Origin: Spongiicolonus versatilis | Lineage (GTDB): Bacteria; Pseudomonadota; Gammaproteobacteria; Arenicellales; Spongiicolonaceae | DNA length: 8,935 bases | Direction: 5' to 3' | Assembly: GCA_028286165.1 (NCBI GenBank) | Contig: JAPYMU010000188.1 | Span: 1-8,935, forward strand | Part shown: in pieces, positions 1-6,656 of the stretch | Layout of the letters: every line of letters starts with the position of its first letter | How positions within the stretch are numbered: position 1 is the first letter of the stretch | Program-made: the position numbers and the translations under genes | The notes under the pieces: generated by a model | Told to the model about the DNA's origin: nothing | What the model saw: only the letters and a program-made list of their open reading frames with translations | Databases searched by the model: none

Positions 1-695
1 CTCAAATCCGGCGAAACTTTAAGTGCAATGGGCGGCGGCTTGTCCAGCGATTTTCTTTTTTCCATGAGCGCGGCAAGCAGAGTCGCAAGCGCGCCGGCGC
101 CGTGCAAATCCCTGAGGCGCGGCGTGTTGGGCGAGGAGATGTTGACCGCGACATAATCGGCAACGCCGGCGGCCGCGCCGAGGCCATGCACATAATCCTG
201 CACCGCGCCGGCCATGGGCGTGGCCGCGTTCTTGCCGAGGTTCACCCCGACCACCACCGCGCTGCGCCGCCGCCGGAGATGCCGCAGCACGGCGCCGGCG
301 CCGGCGCTGTTGAAGCCCATGCGGTTGATGAGCGCGCCGGCCTCGGGCAGGCGGAACAAGCGCGGCCGCGGGTTGCCCGGTTGCGGCAGCGGCGTGACGG
401 TGCCGACCTCCACAAAGCCGAAGCCGAGCGCGGCGAAAGCATCCACCGCCACCGCGTCCTTGTCCAGCCCGGCGGCAAGGCCAAGGGGATTCGGGAAACA
501 CAGACCCATCGCGCGCACCGTCATGTCGCAGCCGCCTTCACCCTCACCCTCACCCTCACCTGCCGCAAGCCGCGCCAAACTGTTGCAGAGCATTGGTGAA
601 CGCGCGGCCAGTGCAAGCGCGCGCAAAATAATCCGGTGGCTGCGCTCCGCCTCGGGCAGGAACAGCAGCGGGCGGAGGGCGGAATAAAAACTCAC
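1..695 (-). CDS. pyrD: Dihydroorotate dehydrogenase (quinone), class 2, 3'-partial
   Basis: Oxidises dihydroorotate to orotate in pyrimidine synthesis, passing electrons through FMN to membrane quinone. 231 codons are visible and the C-terminal third lies beyond the left edge (E. coli PyrD has 336 residues). The N-terminal helical segment (about residues 1-40, FYSALRPLLFLPEAERSH) is the membrane/quinone-contact region that marks class 2. The barrel then begins with NPLGLAAGLDKD (69-80), followed by GFVEVGTVTPLPQPGNPRPR, INRMGFN (123-129), VNLGKN (151-156) and NISSPNTPRLR; Ser188 corresponds to the catalytic Ser175 of E. coli. The GTG start overlaps the TGA stop of purB (GTGA) and is favoured because the residues after it match the family N-terminus; this implies translational coupling. 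A (Gly-Glu)4 run encoded by a hexanucleotide repeat sits at residues 46-53, between the helical segment and the barrel. Identification is secure; the missing end was not seen. Confidence 0.95.
   Translation of the reverse strand, partial: MSFYSALRPLLFLPEAERSHRIILRALALAARSPMLCNSLARLAAGEGEGEGEGGCDMTVRAMGLCFPNPLGLAAGLDKDAVAVDAFAALGFGFVEVGTVTPLPQPGNPRPRLFRLPEAGALINRMGFNSAGAGAVLRHLRRRRSAVVVGVNLGKNAATPMAGAVQDYVHGLGAAAGVADYVAVNISSPNTPRLRDLHGAGALATLLAALMEKRKSLDKPPPIALKVSPDL
537..560 (-). repeat. Hexanucleotide tandem repeat (GGTGAG)n inside pyrD
   Basis: Read on the minus strand, four consecutive 6-bp units are seen, GGTGAG three times and then GGTGAA, encoding Gly-Glu four times (pyrD residues 46-53). 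The unit is a multiple of three, so a copy-number change would lengthen or shorten the linker without shifting the frame. It lies between the N-terminal membrane-contact helices and the catalytic barrel, where length should be tolerated. Confidence 0.9.
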
Positions 696-2104
696 GGGCG
701 GCGCGCAATATCCGCCGCCATGCCGGTGTAACTGTGCGGCGCGAGTTGCAGCAGGCGCTGCTTGTCCCGCCCGGGGATTTTCAAACCGCGCACGAAACCG
801 CGCAACTCTTCCAGAGTGAGTTCACTTTTGCCCCGGGTGAGTTCCTTGAGTTGCTCGTAGGAGTCGCGGATGCCGTGCAGGCGCATCACCGTTTGCACCG
901 CCTCGGCCAGCACCTGCGGGTTGTGTTCAAGGTCGCGGGCGAGGGCTTTGCGGTCGACGGTGAGTTTGCCGAGTCCGTTGGCGGCGGCGGCGGCGGCCAG
1001 CAGGGTGTGGGCGAACACCAGGCCGAGGTTGCGGATGACGGTGGAGTTGCTTAAGTCGCGCTGCCAGCGGCTCAGCGGAAGTTGCGCGGCCAGGTGCTGC
1101 GCCAGGGCGTTGGCGATGCCGATGTTGCCTTCGGAGTTTTCAAAGTCAATGGGGTTGATTTTGTGCGGCATGGTGGATGAGCCGACTTCGTTTTTGCCGG
1201 CGCGCTGGCCGAAGTAGCCGAGGGCGATGTAGCCCCACAAGTCGCGGTTCATGTCCAGCAGCGCGCTGTTGAAGCGGCACACGGCGTGCAGCAGGGCGGC
1301 GATGTCGTCGTTGGGCGCGACCTGGGTGGTGCAGTCGTGGTGCGCAAGGCCGAGGGAGGCGACCAGTTCGGCGCTGAGCGCGCGCCAGTCCACCGCCGGG
1401 CAGGCTATGATGTGGGCGTTGTAGTTGCCGGTGGCGCCGTTGATTTTGCCGCCCAGTTGCACGCCGGTGATTTGCCGCGCAAGGTTTTTGCAGCGCGCGG
1501 CGAACACGCGAAACTCCTTGCCGACGGTGGTGGGTGAGGCCGCCTGGCCGTGGGTGCGGGCCAGCATCGGCAGTTCGGCCCAGTGGCCGGCATGCCGCTC
1601 CAGTTGCGCGCTCAGCCGGTCCAGGGCCGGCAGCAGAACCTGCGCCAGGCCGTCGCGCAGCATCAGCGCGCAGGCGAGGTTGTTGATGTCTTCCGAGGTG
1701 CAGGCGAAATGCACAAACTCCCGCGCCGGGGCGAGGCCGGGGCCGGCGTCCAGCCGCTCCTTGAGAAAATATTCCACCGCCTTCACATCGTGGCGGGTTT
1801 GCGATTCAATTTTTTTAATGGCGCGCGCGTCGGCCGGGGAAAAATTTGCGGCAATGTTATCCAGAAAAATATTCTGCTCGTCGCTGAGGGCCGGCAGTTG
1901 CGGGATTTGCGCGCAGGCGGCGAGCGCTTTGAACCAGCGCACTTCCACCGCAACGCGGCGGCGCATGAGGCCGAACTCGCTGAAGATGCCGCGCAGGATT
2001 TGTGTTTTGCCGGCGTAGCGCCCGTCGGCCGGCGACAGCGCGGTGAGTTCACTGAGGGGCGCGCGGTCCGGTGTTTCGCTGGCGGATTTTGCGCGGGCTG
2101 GCAT
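692..2104 (-). CDS. purB: Adenylosuccinate lyase
   Basis: Catalyses two fumarate eliminations in purine synthesis: SAICAR to AICAR and adenylosuccinate to AMP. The product is a cytosolic enzyme (a homotetramer in the family) of 470 residues, against 456 in E. coli. It aligns end to end with E. coli PurB: LTALSPADGRY near the start, RHDVKAVEYFLKE (104-116), HFACTSEDINNL (132-143), ARTHGQAASPTTVGKE (182-197) and the fumarase/aspartase signature GSSTMPHKINPIDFEN (308-323). His185 and Ser309 match the catalytic His171 and Ser295 of E. coli. The ATG at 2104 is chosen because homology starts soon after it; the open frame continues upstream to 2593 but that part is low-complexity antisense to the kinase-like gene. 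The N-terminus is about 14 residues longer than in E. coli. A run of six alanines (370-375) comes from a (GGC)6 repeat at 980-997. No Shine-Dalgarno sequence is visible. Its stop overlaps the start of pyrD. Confidence 0.97.
   Translation of the reverse strand: MPARAKSASETPDRAPLSELTALSPADGRYAGKTQILRGIFSEFGLMRRRVAVEVRWFKALAACAQIPQLPALSDEQNIFLDNIAANFSPADARAIKKIESQTRHDVKAVEYFLKERLDAGPGLAPAREFVHFACTSEDINNLACALMLRDGLAQVLLPALDRLSAQLERHAGHWAELPMLARTHGQAASPTTVGKEFRVFAARCKNLARQITGVQLGGKINGATGNYNAHIIACPAVDWRALSAELVASLGLAHHDCTTQVAPNDDIAALLHAVCRFNSALLDMNRDLWGYIALGYFGQRAGKNEVGSSTMPHKINPIDFENSEGNIGIANALAQHLAAQLPLSRWQRDLSNSTVIRNLGLVFAHTLLAAAAAANGLGKLTVDRKALARDLEHNPQVLAEAVQTVMRLHGIRDSYEQLKELTRGKSELTLEELRGFVRGLKIPGRDKQRLLQLAPHSYTGMAADIARRP
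980..997. repeat. Trinucleotide repeat (GGC)6 inside purB
   Basis: Six GGC units on the plus strand are read on the minus strand as six Ala codons (PurB residues 370-375) in a helical part of the protein. Copy-number change would keep the frame. E. coli PurB has no alanine run at this place. Confidence 0.85.
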
Positions 2105-2127
2105 GGCGAAAACAGGTTCGGCGGCGA

Positions 2128-2137
2128 TGGTATCATA
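2128..2137. promoter_or_regulatory. Putative divergent promoter core between purB and the kinase-like gene
   Basis: The 55-bp gap between the two divergent starts contains TGGTATCATA. On the plus strand this reads as an extended -10 element, TG-G-TATCAT (one mismatch to TATAAT), 23 bp before the ATG at 2160. On the minus strand the same bases read TATGAT (one mismatch), about 28 bp before the purB ATG. No convincing -35 box was found at 16-18 bp spacing on either side, so the assignment rests on the -10 match alone. Both predicted leaders are short (about 15-20 nt) and carry no Shine-Dalgarno sequence. Confidence 0.4.
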
Positions 2138-2159
2138 ACCGGCCGCGCGGCGTTTTTTG

Positions 2160-2798
2160 ATGACCGACTCGCAAGCCCAAATCATCCGCATGTTCCGCGA
2201 CGGCGGCGGCAGCCGCCCCGAGGTCGCGCTGGTGCGCACCGCCGGCGGCGAGGCGGTGCGCAAAGACTTCAACCGCTGCAGCCGCTGGTTTGCATTGTTT
2301 CTCGGCCCGCTTCTTGCGCGCCGCGAAAGTGCGGCATTGCGCAGGCTGCGCGGTCTGGAAGGCGTTCCGGAATTGGTCCAGGGCGGCGGGCGGCGGGTGG
2401 TTCTGATGCGGCATGTGGACGGCAAGCCGCCGCTGGTGGCGCGCGGGCGCCGCGAGTGGGAGGAATTTTTCCGCCGTCTGGAGGCGCTGATTGCCGGCAT
2501 GCACCGGCGCGGCGTCGCCCACGGCGATTTGCGCAACCCCAATAACATTCTGGTGGACGCCGCCGGCAATCCTTTTCTGGTGGACTTCGTCACCAGTTAC
2601 ACGCTGCGCTCGCGGCGTAATTTTTTTTCGTCCTGGGTGTTCAGAAAAATGTCGCAGGTGGACCGCAGCGCAGTGGTCAAACTGAAACTGTGGAAGTTGC
2701 CGGGCAGTGTCGGCGCCGAGGAAATCCGCAAATCGGAACAGCATCCGCTGCTGGAAAAAAGCGTCCGCTTTGCGGCGCGGGTGGCGCGGGTTTTATAA
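2160..2798 (+). CDS. Small protein-kinase-fold (RIO/Bud32/WaaP-like) protein, substrate unknown
   Basis: The 212-residue product has the core residues of a protein-kinase-like phosphotransferase. Lys35 in AVRKDF is a candidate ATP-binding lysine, and Glu57 in RRESAALRRL may be its helix-C partner. HGDLRNPNNILVD (121-133) has the form of a catalytic loop, with Asp123 as base and Asn128/129 as metal ligand. VDFVTSY (141-147) sits in the DFG place, with Asp142 as metal ligand. The HGDL form resembles Bud32/RIO and lipopolysaccharide-kinase (KdkA/WaaP) families rather than eukaryote-like Ser/Thr kinases (HRDL). There is no clear Gly-rich loop, signal peptide or membrane segment. The ATG at 2160 is preferred; a TTG directly before it (2157) is possible. 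No Shine-Dalgarno is visible. The gene is divergent from purB, convergent with mnmA (2-bp gap), and holds the place hflD has in E. coli. A T8 run lies at 2621-2628. The fold is likely; the substrate (protein, lipid A/Kdo or small molecule) cannot be told. Confidence 0.82.
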   Translation: MTDSQAQIIRMFRDGGGSRPEVALVRTAGGEAVRKDFNRCSRWFALFLGPLLARRESAALRRLRGLEGVPELVQGGGRRVVLMRHVDGKPPLVARGRREWEEFFRRLEALIAGMHRRGVAHGDLRNPNNILVDAAGNPFLVDFVTSYTLRSRRNFFSSWVFRKMSQVDRSAVVKLKLWKLPGSVGAEEIRKSEQHPLLEKSVRFAARVARVL

Positions 2799-2809
2799 AA
2801 CTACCGCGC
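2784..2809. terminator. Hairpin spanning both stop codons of the convergent pair (possible bidirectional terminator)
   Basis: A perfect 12-bp palindrome, GTTTTATAAAAC (2790-2801), is flanked by complementary arms GCGCGG (2784-2789) and CCGCGC (2804-2809), with only TA (2802-2803) bulged. It contains the TAA stop of the kinase-like gene (2796-2798) and most of the mnmA TAG (2801-2803). There is no T-run after the stem on either strand, so it is not a standard intrinsic terminator; a role in ending transcription both ways is inferred from position. Confidence 0.38.
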
Positions 2810-3883
2810 GCCGCCAATCACGCCGCCGCCGAGGCAAACTTCGCCGTCGTAAAACACCATGGACTGCCCCGGCGTCACCGCCCGCTGCGGCGCGTTGAAG
2901 TGCACCCGGCAGGCGCCGCCGTCCACCACAACCCGGCACGCGGCCGCGGCCTGGCGGTAACGGTGCTGGGCGCGGCAGTGGAACGCACCCCCGCCATCCA
3001 CCGCCGGGGCGCCGCCAATCCAGCGCACATCGTCCACCGTCGCGCATGTGGAAAAAAGCGCCGGGTGGTCATGGCCCTGCACCAGGGCGATGGTGTTGTC
3101 GGCGGTGTTTTTGCGCGCCACATACCACGCCGCGCCGGCGCCGCCGATGCCAAGGCCGTGGCGCTGGCCGAGGGTGTAAAACATCAGGCCGGCGTGCTCG
3201 CCGAGCGCCGCGCCGTCGTCCAGTGAGACAAAATCACCCGGGCGCGGCGGCAGGTAGCGGGCAAGAAAAGCGCGGAAGTTTTTCTCGCCGATGAAGCAGA
3301 TGCCGGTGCTGTCCTTTTTGTCGTGGGTGCGGAAGTTTTGCTTGCGCGCGATGGCGCGCACTTCGCCTTTGCTCAGGCCGCCGAGAGGAAACACGGTGCG
3401 CGCAAGGGCGCCGGGGTGGACGGCGTGGAGAAAATAACTCTGGTCCTTGGCGCGGTCGGCGCCGCGCAGCAGTTGCATGCCGCGGCCGTTGCCGCAGCGG
3501 CGCGCGTAGTGGCCGGTGGCGATGCGGCCGGCGCCGAGCGCTTCGGCGCGCAGCAGAAACTGGTGAAATTTAATTTCGCGGTTGCACAAAATGTCCGGGT
3601 TCGGCGTGCGCCCGGCCTCGCACTCGCGCAAAAATTCGCGGAATACGCGCTCCCAGTATTCATGGGCAAAGTTGACGGTGCGGAATTCAATGCCGAGTTT
3701 GCGGCACACCGACTCGGCGTCCTCGCGGTCGCGCGCCGCGGCGCAGTGGGTCTCGCTGTCGTCCTCCTCCCAGTTTTTCATGAACAGGCCGCAGACCTCA
3801 AAGCCCTGTTCCACCAGCAGGTGCGCCGCCACCGAAGAGTCCACGCCGCCGGACATGGCGGCGATGATTTTTTCGCCGTTCAT
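2801..3883 (-). CDS. mnmA: tRNA-specific 2-thiouridylase MnmA
   Basis: Adds sulfur to position 2 of wobble uridine 34 in tRNA-Lys, tRNA-Glu and tRNA-Gln, using ATP activation and persulfide sulfur relayed from IscS (in E. coli through TusABCDE). The 360-residue product (E. coli 368) has the PP-loop SGGVDSS (11-17), the MKNWEEDD segment (35-42), GRTPNPDILCNREIKF with catalytic Cys100, ATGHYARR (122-129), KDQSYFL, KKDSTGICFIGE with the second catalytic cysteine Cys196, and a C-terminal beta-barrel ending VTPGQSMVFYDGEVCLGGG. The ATG at 3883 gives the family N-terminus (MNGEKIIAAMSGG); the open frame extends 27 codons further up, but those are antisense to the aceE leader. No Shine-Dalgarno is visible. 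The gene is divergent from aceE across 79 bp and tail to tail with the kinase-like gene. Identification is secure. Confidence 0.97.
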   Translation of the reverse strand: MNGEKIIAAMSGGVDSSVAAHLLVEQGFEVCGLFMKNWEEDDSETHCAAARDREDAESVCRKLGIEFRTVNFAHEYWERVFREFLRECEAGRTPNPDILCNREIKFHQFLLRAEALGAGRIATGHYARRCGNGRGMQLLRGADRAKDQSYFLHAVHPGALARTVFPLGGLSKGEVRAIARKQNFRTHDKKDSTGICFIGEKNFRAFLARYLPPRPGDFVSLDDGAALGEHAGLMFYTLGQRHGLGIGGAGAAWYVARKNTADNTIALVQGHDHPALFSTCATVDDVRWIGGAPAVDGGGAFHCRAQHRYRQAAAACRVVVDGGACRVHFNAPQRAVTPGQSMVFYDGEVCLGGGVIGGAR

Positions 3884-3894
3884 GGGCGCAACGC

Positions 3895-3916
3895 TACCAC
3901 ATCCGCGCTTGTGGTA
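3895..3916. promoter_or_regulatory. Inverted repeat in the mnmA/aceE divergent gap (operator or paired -10 elements)
   Basis: TACCACA (3895-3901) and TGTGGTA (3910-3916) form a perfect 7-bp inverted repeat separated by 8 bp, in the middle of the 79-bp gap between the two starts. On each strand the arm reads TGTGGTA, which carries the TG-N-TA of an extended -10 element. The dyad could therefore be a regulator site or two back-to-back promoter cores. It does not match the TGGT-N-ACCA order of PdhR boxes. Confidence 0.45.
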
Positions 3917-3920
3917 TCCT
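3912..3920 (+). promoter_or_regulatory. Putative extended -10 promoter for aceEF
   Basis: TG-G-TATCCT is an extended -10 (TATCCT matches TATAAT at four of six positions). It would start RNA near 3927 and leave a leader of about 36 nt before the aceE ATG. No good -35 box was found. The same TGGTATC core stands before the kinase-like gene (2128-2134). A GAGG at 3947-3950 lies 12 nt before the ATG, rather far for a ribosome binding site. Confidence 0.33.
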
Positions 3921-3962
3921 TTGCCGCCAGGCGCAAACTTTAAACCGAGGCGCGCGATTCCC

Positions 3963-6656
3963 ATGGGCGATCAAAAGCACACTGTAAACGTAAACGCAGA
4001 TCCCGGCGTCACCGACGTCGACCCGGCGGAAACCACCGAGTGGCTGGCGGCGCTGGATTCCGTTCTGCAGCGCGAGGGCCGTGAGCGCGCGCATTTTCTT
4101 CTGGAGACGTTGATCGACAAGGCGCGGCGCTCCGGCGCATATGTGCCGTTCAGCCCCAACACCGCCTACCTCAACACCATCCCGCCGGCCCTGGAGGAGC
4201 GCAGCCCCGGCGACGCCTCGCTGGAGCAGCGCATTCGCTCGCTGATTCGGTGGAATGCGCTGGCCATGGTGGTGCGCGCCAACCGCCGCTCGTCGGAACT
4301 CGGCGGCCACATTGCAAGTTTCGCCTCCTCGGCCACGCTGTACGACGTCGGCTTCAACCATTTCTGGCGCGCGCCGTCGGAAAACCACGGCGGTGATTTA
4401 ATTTTTGTGCAGGGCCACTCGGCCCCCGGCATTTACGCGCGCGCTTTTCTTGAGGGGCGCCTGTCGGCCGAGGATCTGGAAAGTTTCCGCCGCGAGGCCG
4501 GCGGCGGCGGCCTGTCCTCCTACCCGCACCCGTGGCTGATGCCGAAGTTCTGGCAGTTCCCCACCGTGTCCATGGGCCTCGGCCCGATCATGGCGATCTA
4601 CCAGGCGCGCTTCATGCGCTACATGCACCACCGCGGCCTCATCGACGGCGGCGACCGCAAGGTGTGGTGCTTCGTGGGTGACGGCGAAACCGACGAGCCG
4701 GAGTCGCTGGGCGCGCTGTCCCTGGCCGGGCGCGAAAAACTGGACAACCTGATTTTTGTGGTGAACTGCAACCTGCAGCGCCTGGACGGCCCGGTGCGCG
4801 GCAACGGAAAAATTATTCAGGAGTTGGAGGGCGAGTTTCGCGGCGCCGGCTGGAGCGTGATTAAAGTGCTGTGGGGCTCCTACTGGGACCCGCTGATTGC
4901 GCGCGATGTGGGCGGCCTGCTGCGCGCGCGCATGGAGGAGGCGGTGGACGGCGAATACCAGGCGTTCAAGGCCAAGGGCGGCGCCTACACGCGGGAGAAT
5001 TTTTTCGGCAAGTATCCGCAACTCAAGGAGATGGTCTCCCACCTGAGCGACGACGACATCTGGCGGCTGAACCGCGGCGGCCACGACCCGCACAAAGTGT
5101 ACGCCGCATATGCCGCCGCGGTGGCGGACCGCGGCCAGCCGACCGTGATTCTCGCAAAGACGGTCAAAGGCTACGGCATGGGCGAGGCCGGCGAGGGCCA
5201 GAACATCACCCACCAGCAGAAAAAAATGGGCGAGGACGCGCTGCGCGCTTTTCGCGACCGTTTCAACATTCCCATTTCCGACGACGAGATTGACCAGGCG
5301 CCGTTCTACCGCCCGCCGGACGACAGCCCGGAGATGCAGTACATGAAAGAGCGCCGCCGCGCCCTTGGCGGCTATCTGCCGGTGCGCCGCACCGATGCCG
5401 GCGCGCTGGAGACGCCGCCGCTGTCGCTGTTTGAGGCGCAACTGAAAAGCAGCGGCGAGCGGCAGGTGTCCACCACTATGGCCCTGGTGCGCATCATGAA
5501 CGCGCTGTGCCGCGACAAGAACATCGGCACATATGTGGTGCCGGTGGTGCCCGACGAGTCGCGCACTTTCGGCATGGAGGGCATGTTCCGCCAGTTGGGC
5601 ATTTACTCGCCCACCGGCCAGTTGTACGAGCCCGAGGACTCCGACCAACTGATGTACTACCGCGAGGACAAAAAAGGCCAGGTGCTGCAGGAGGGCATCA
5701 ACGAAGCCGGCGCGTTCTGCTCGTGGATGGCGGCCGGCACCTCGTACAGCAACCACAACCGCAACATGATTCCGTTTTACATTTTTTATTCCATGTTCGG
5801 TTTTCAGCGCATCGGCGACCTGGCCTGGGCCGCCGGCGACATGCAGGCGCGCGGCTTTCTCATCGGCGGCACCGCCGGCCGCACCACCCTCGCCGGCGAG
5901 GGTTTGCAGCACCAGGACGGCCACAGCCACGTCATCGCCGCCACCATTCCCAACTGCATCAGTTACGACCCGGCCTACGCCTACGAACTGGCGGTGATTA
6001 TTCACGACGGCCTGCGCCGCATGTTCGGCGAGCGCGAAAACATCTACTACTACATCACCACCATGAACGAAAACTACCCGCACCCGGCCATGCCCGAGGG
6101 CAGCGAAGAGGGAATTCTGCGCGGCATGTATTTGCTGCGCGAGGGCGGGGGCGGCGGCCGCGCCACCGTGCAACTTCTCGGCAGCGGCGCCATCCTGCGC
6201 GAGGTGGAGGCGGCGGCCGAATTGCTGCGCAGCGACTTTGAGGTGAACGCCGATGTGTGGAGCGTGACCAGTTTCAACCAACTCAGCCGCGACGGCAACG
6301 ACGCCGCGCGCCACAACCTGCTGCACCCGGCCGAGCCGCCGCGCAAAAGTTACGTGGAACAGTGCCTCGGCGGCCGCAGCGGCCCGGTGGTCGCCGCCAC
6401 CGACTATGTGCGCGCCTACGCCGGGCAAATCCGCGAGTTTGTTCCCGGCCGCTATGCGGTGCTCGGCACCGACGGCTTCGGCCGCAGCGACACCCGCGCC
6501 GAGTTGCGCAAGTTTTTTGAAGTCAACCGCCACTACATCGCGGTCGCCGCGCTCAAGGCGCTGGCCGACGAAGGGCTGGTCGCGGCCGATGCCGCCGCCG
6601 ATGCCGTCGCCCGCTACGCCATTGATGCCGGCAGGCCCAGCCCCGGGTCGCTCTGA
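3963..6656 (+). CDS. aceE: Pyruvate dehydrogenase E1 component, homodimeric type
   Basis: ThDP- and Mg-dependent E1 of the pyruvate dehydrogenase complex: decarboxylates pyruvate and reductively acetylates the lipoyl group of E2 (AceF). It has 897 residues (E. coli 887) and aligns along its whole length, with about 10 extra residues at the N-terminus. The residues known to matter in E. coli E1 are present with a constant shift of 10: His116 (LGGHIASF), His152 (QGHSAPG), His417 (NITHQQKKM), the cofactor-binding Glu581 (EGINE) and His650 (GEGLQHQDGHSH). The ThDP/Mg motif runs from GDGETDEPE (239-247) to NCNLQRLDG (268-276). The C-terminal domain (RVLGTDGFGRSD type) is complete. The ATG at 3963 is chosen because the homologous DVDPAETTEWLAAL follows it; the open frame continues upstream only as antisense of mnmA. 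The stop is directly followed by the aceF ATG. No pdhR-like gene lies upstream; mnmA is divergent instead. Identification is secure. Confidence 0.98.
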   Translation: MGDQKHTVNVNADPGVTDVDPAETTEWLAALDSVLQREGRERAHFLLETLIDKARRSGAYVPFSPNTAYLNTIPPALEERSPGDASLEQRIRSLIRWNALAMVVRANRRSSELGGHIASFASSATLYDVGFNHFWRAPSENHGGDLIFVQGHSAPGIYARAFLEGRLSAEDLESFRREAGGGGLSSYPHPWLMPKFWQFPTVSMGLGPIMAIYQARFMRYMHHRGLIDGGDRKVWCFVGDGETDEPESLGALSLAGREKLDNLIFVVNCNLQRLDGPVRGNGKIIQELEGEFRGAGWSVIKVLWGSYWDPLIARDVGGLLRARMEEAVDGEYQAFKAKGGAYTRENFFGKYPQLKEMVSHLSDDDIWRLNRGGHDPHKVYAAYAAAVADRGQPTVILAKTVKGYGMGEAGEGQNITHQQKKMGEDALRAFRDRFNIPISDDEIDQAPFYRPPDDSPEMQYMKERRRALGGYLPVRRTDAGALETPPLSLFEAQLKSSGERQVSTTMALVRIMNALCRDKNIGTYVVPVVPDESRTFGMEGMFRQLGIYSPTGQLYEPEDSDQLMYYREDKKGQVLQEGINEAGAFCSWMAAGTSYSNHNRNMIPFYIFYSMFGFQRIGDLAWAAGDMQARGFLIGGTAGRTTLAGEGLQHQDGHSHVIAATIPNCISYDPAYAYELAVIIHDGLRRMFGERENIYYYITTMNENYPHPAMPEGSEEGILRGMYLLREGGGGGRATVQLLGSGAILREVEAAAELLRSDFEVNADVWSVTSFNQLSRDGNDAARHNLLHPAEPPRKSYVEQCLGGRSGPVVAATDYVRAYAGQIREFVPGRYAVLGTDGFGRSDTRAELRKFFEVNRHYIAVAALKALADEGLVAADAAADAVARYAIDAGRPSPGSL

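Noticed and set aside
1550..2545. A 331-codon plus-strand open frame across the start of purB
   Set aside because: It is out of frame with the kinase-like gene and antisense to purB, with Arg/Gly/Ala-rich low-complexity translation.
2105..2593. Upstream extension of the purB reading frame by 163 codons
   Set aside because: The extension is Arg/Ser/Pro-rich, matches no PurB, and is antisense to the kinase-like gene. Homology to PurB starts shortly after the ATG at 2104.
2133..2744. Minus-strand frame in the mnmA-purB interval, tested as a possible hflD
   Set aside because: The translation shows no HflD-like sequence, and the plus strand here carries clear kinase motifs.
3895..3916. PdhR operator upstream of aceE
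   Set aside because: PdhR boxes have TGGT before ACCA with a 2-3 bp spacer. Here the order is reversed (ACCA then TGGT) and the arms are further apart.
3582..3962. Upstream extension of the aceE frame by 127 codons
   Set aside because: It is antisense to mnmA and has no similarity to E1. The ATG at 3963 gives the expected N-terminus.
3884..3964. 27-codon N-terminal extension of mnmA
   Set aside because: It would overlap the aceE start and its whole leader, and the family begins a few residues before the PP-loop, as with the ATG at 3883.
4398..6533. A 711-codon open frame antisense to aceE, rich in Ala, His and Val
   Set aside because: It is a by-product of GC-rich codon use in aceE, which is unmistakable on the other strand. 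The translation has low complexity and no recognisable motif.
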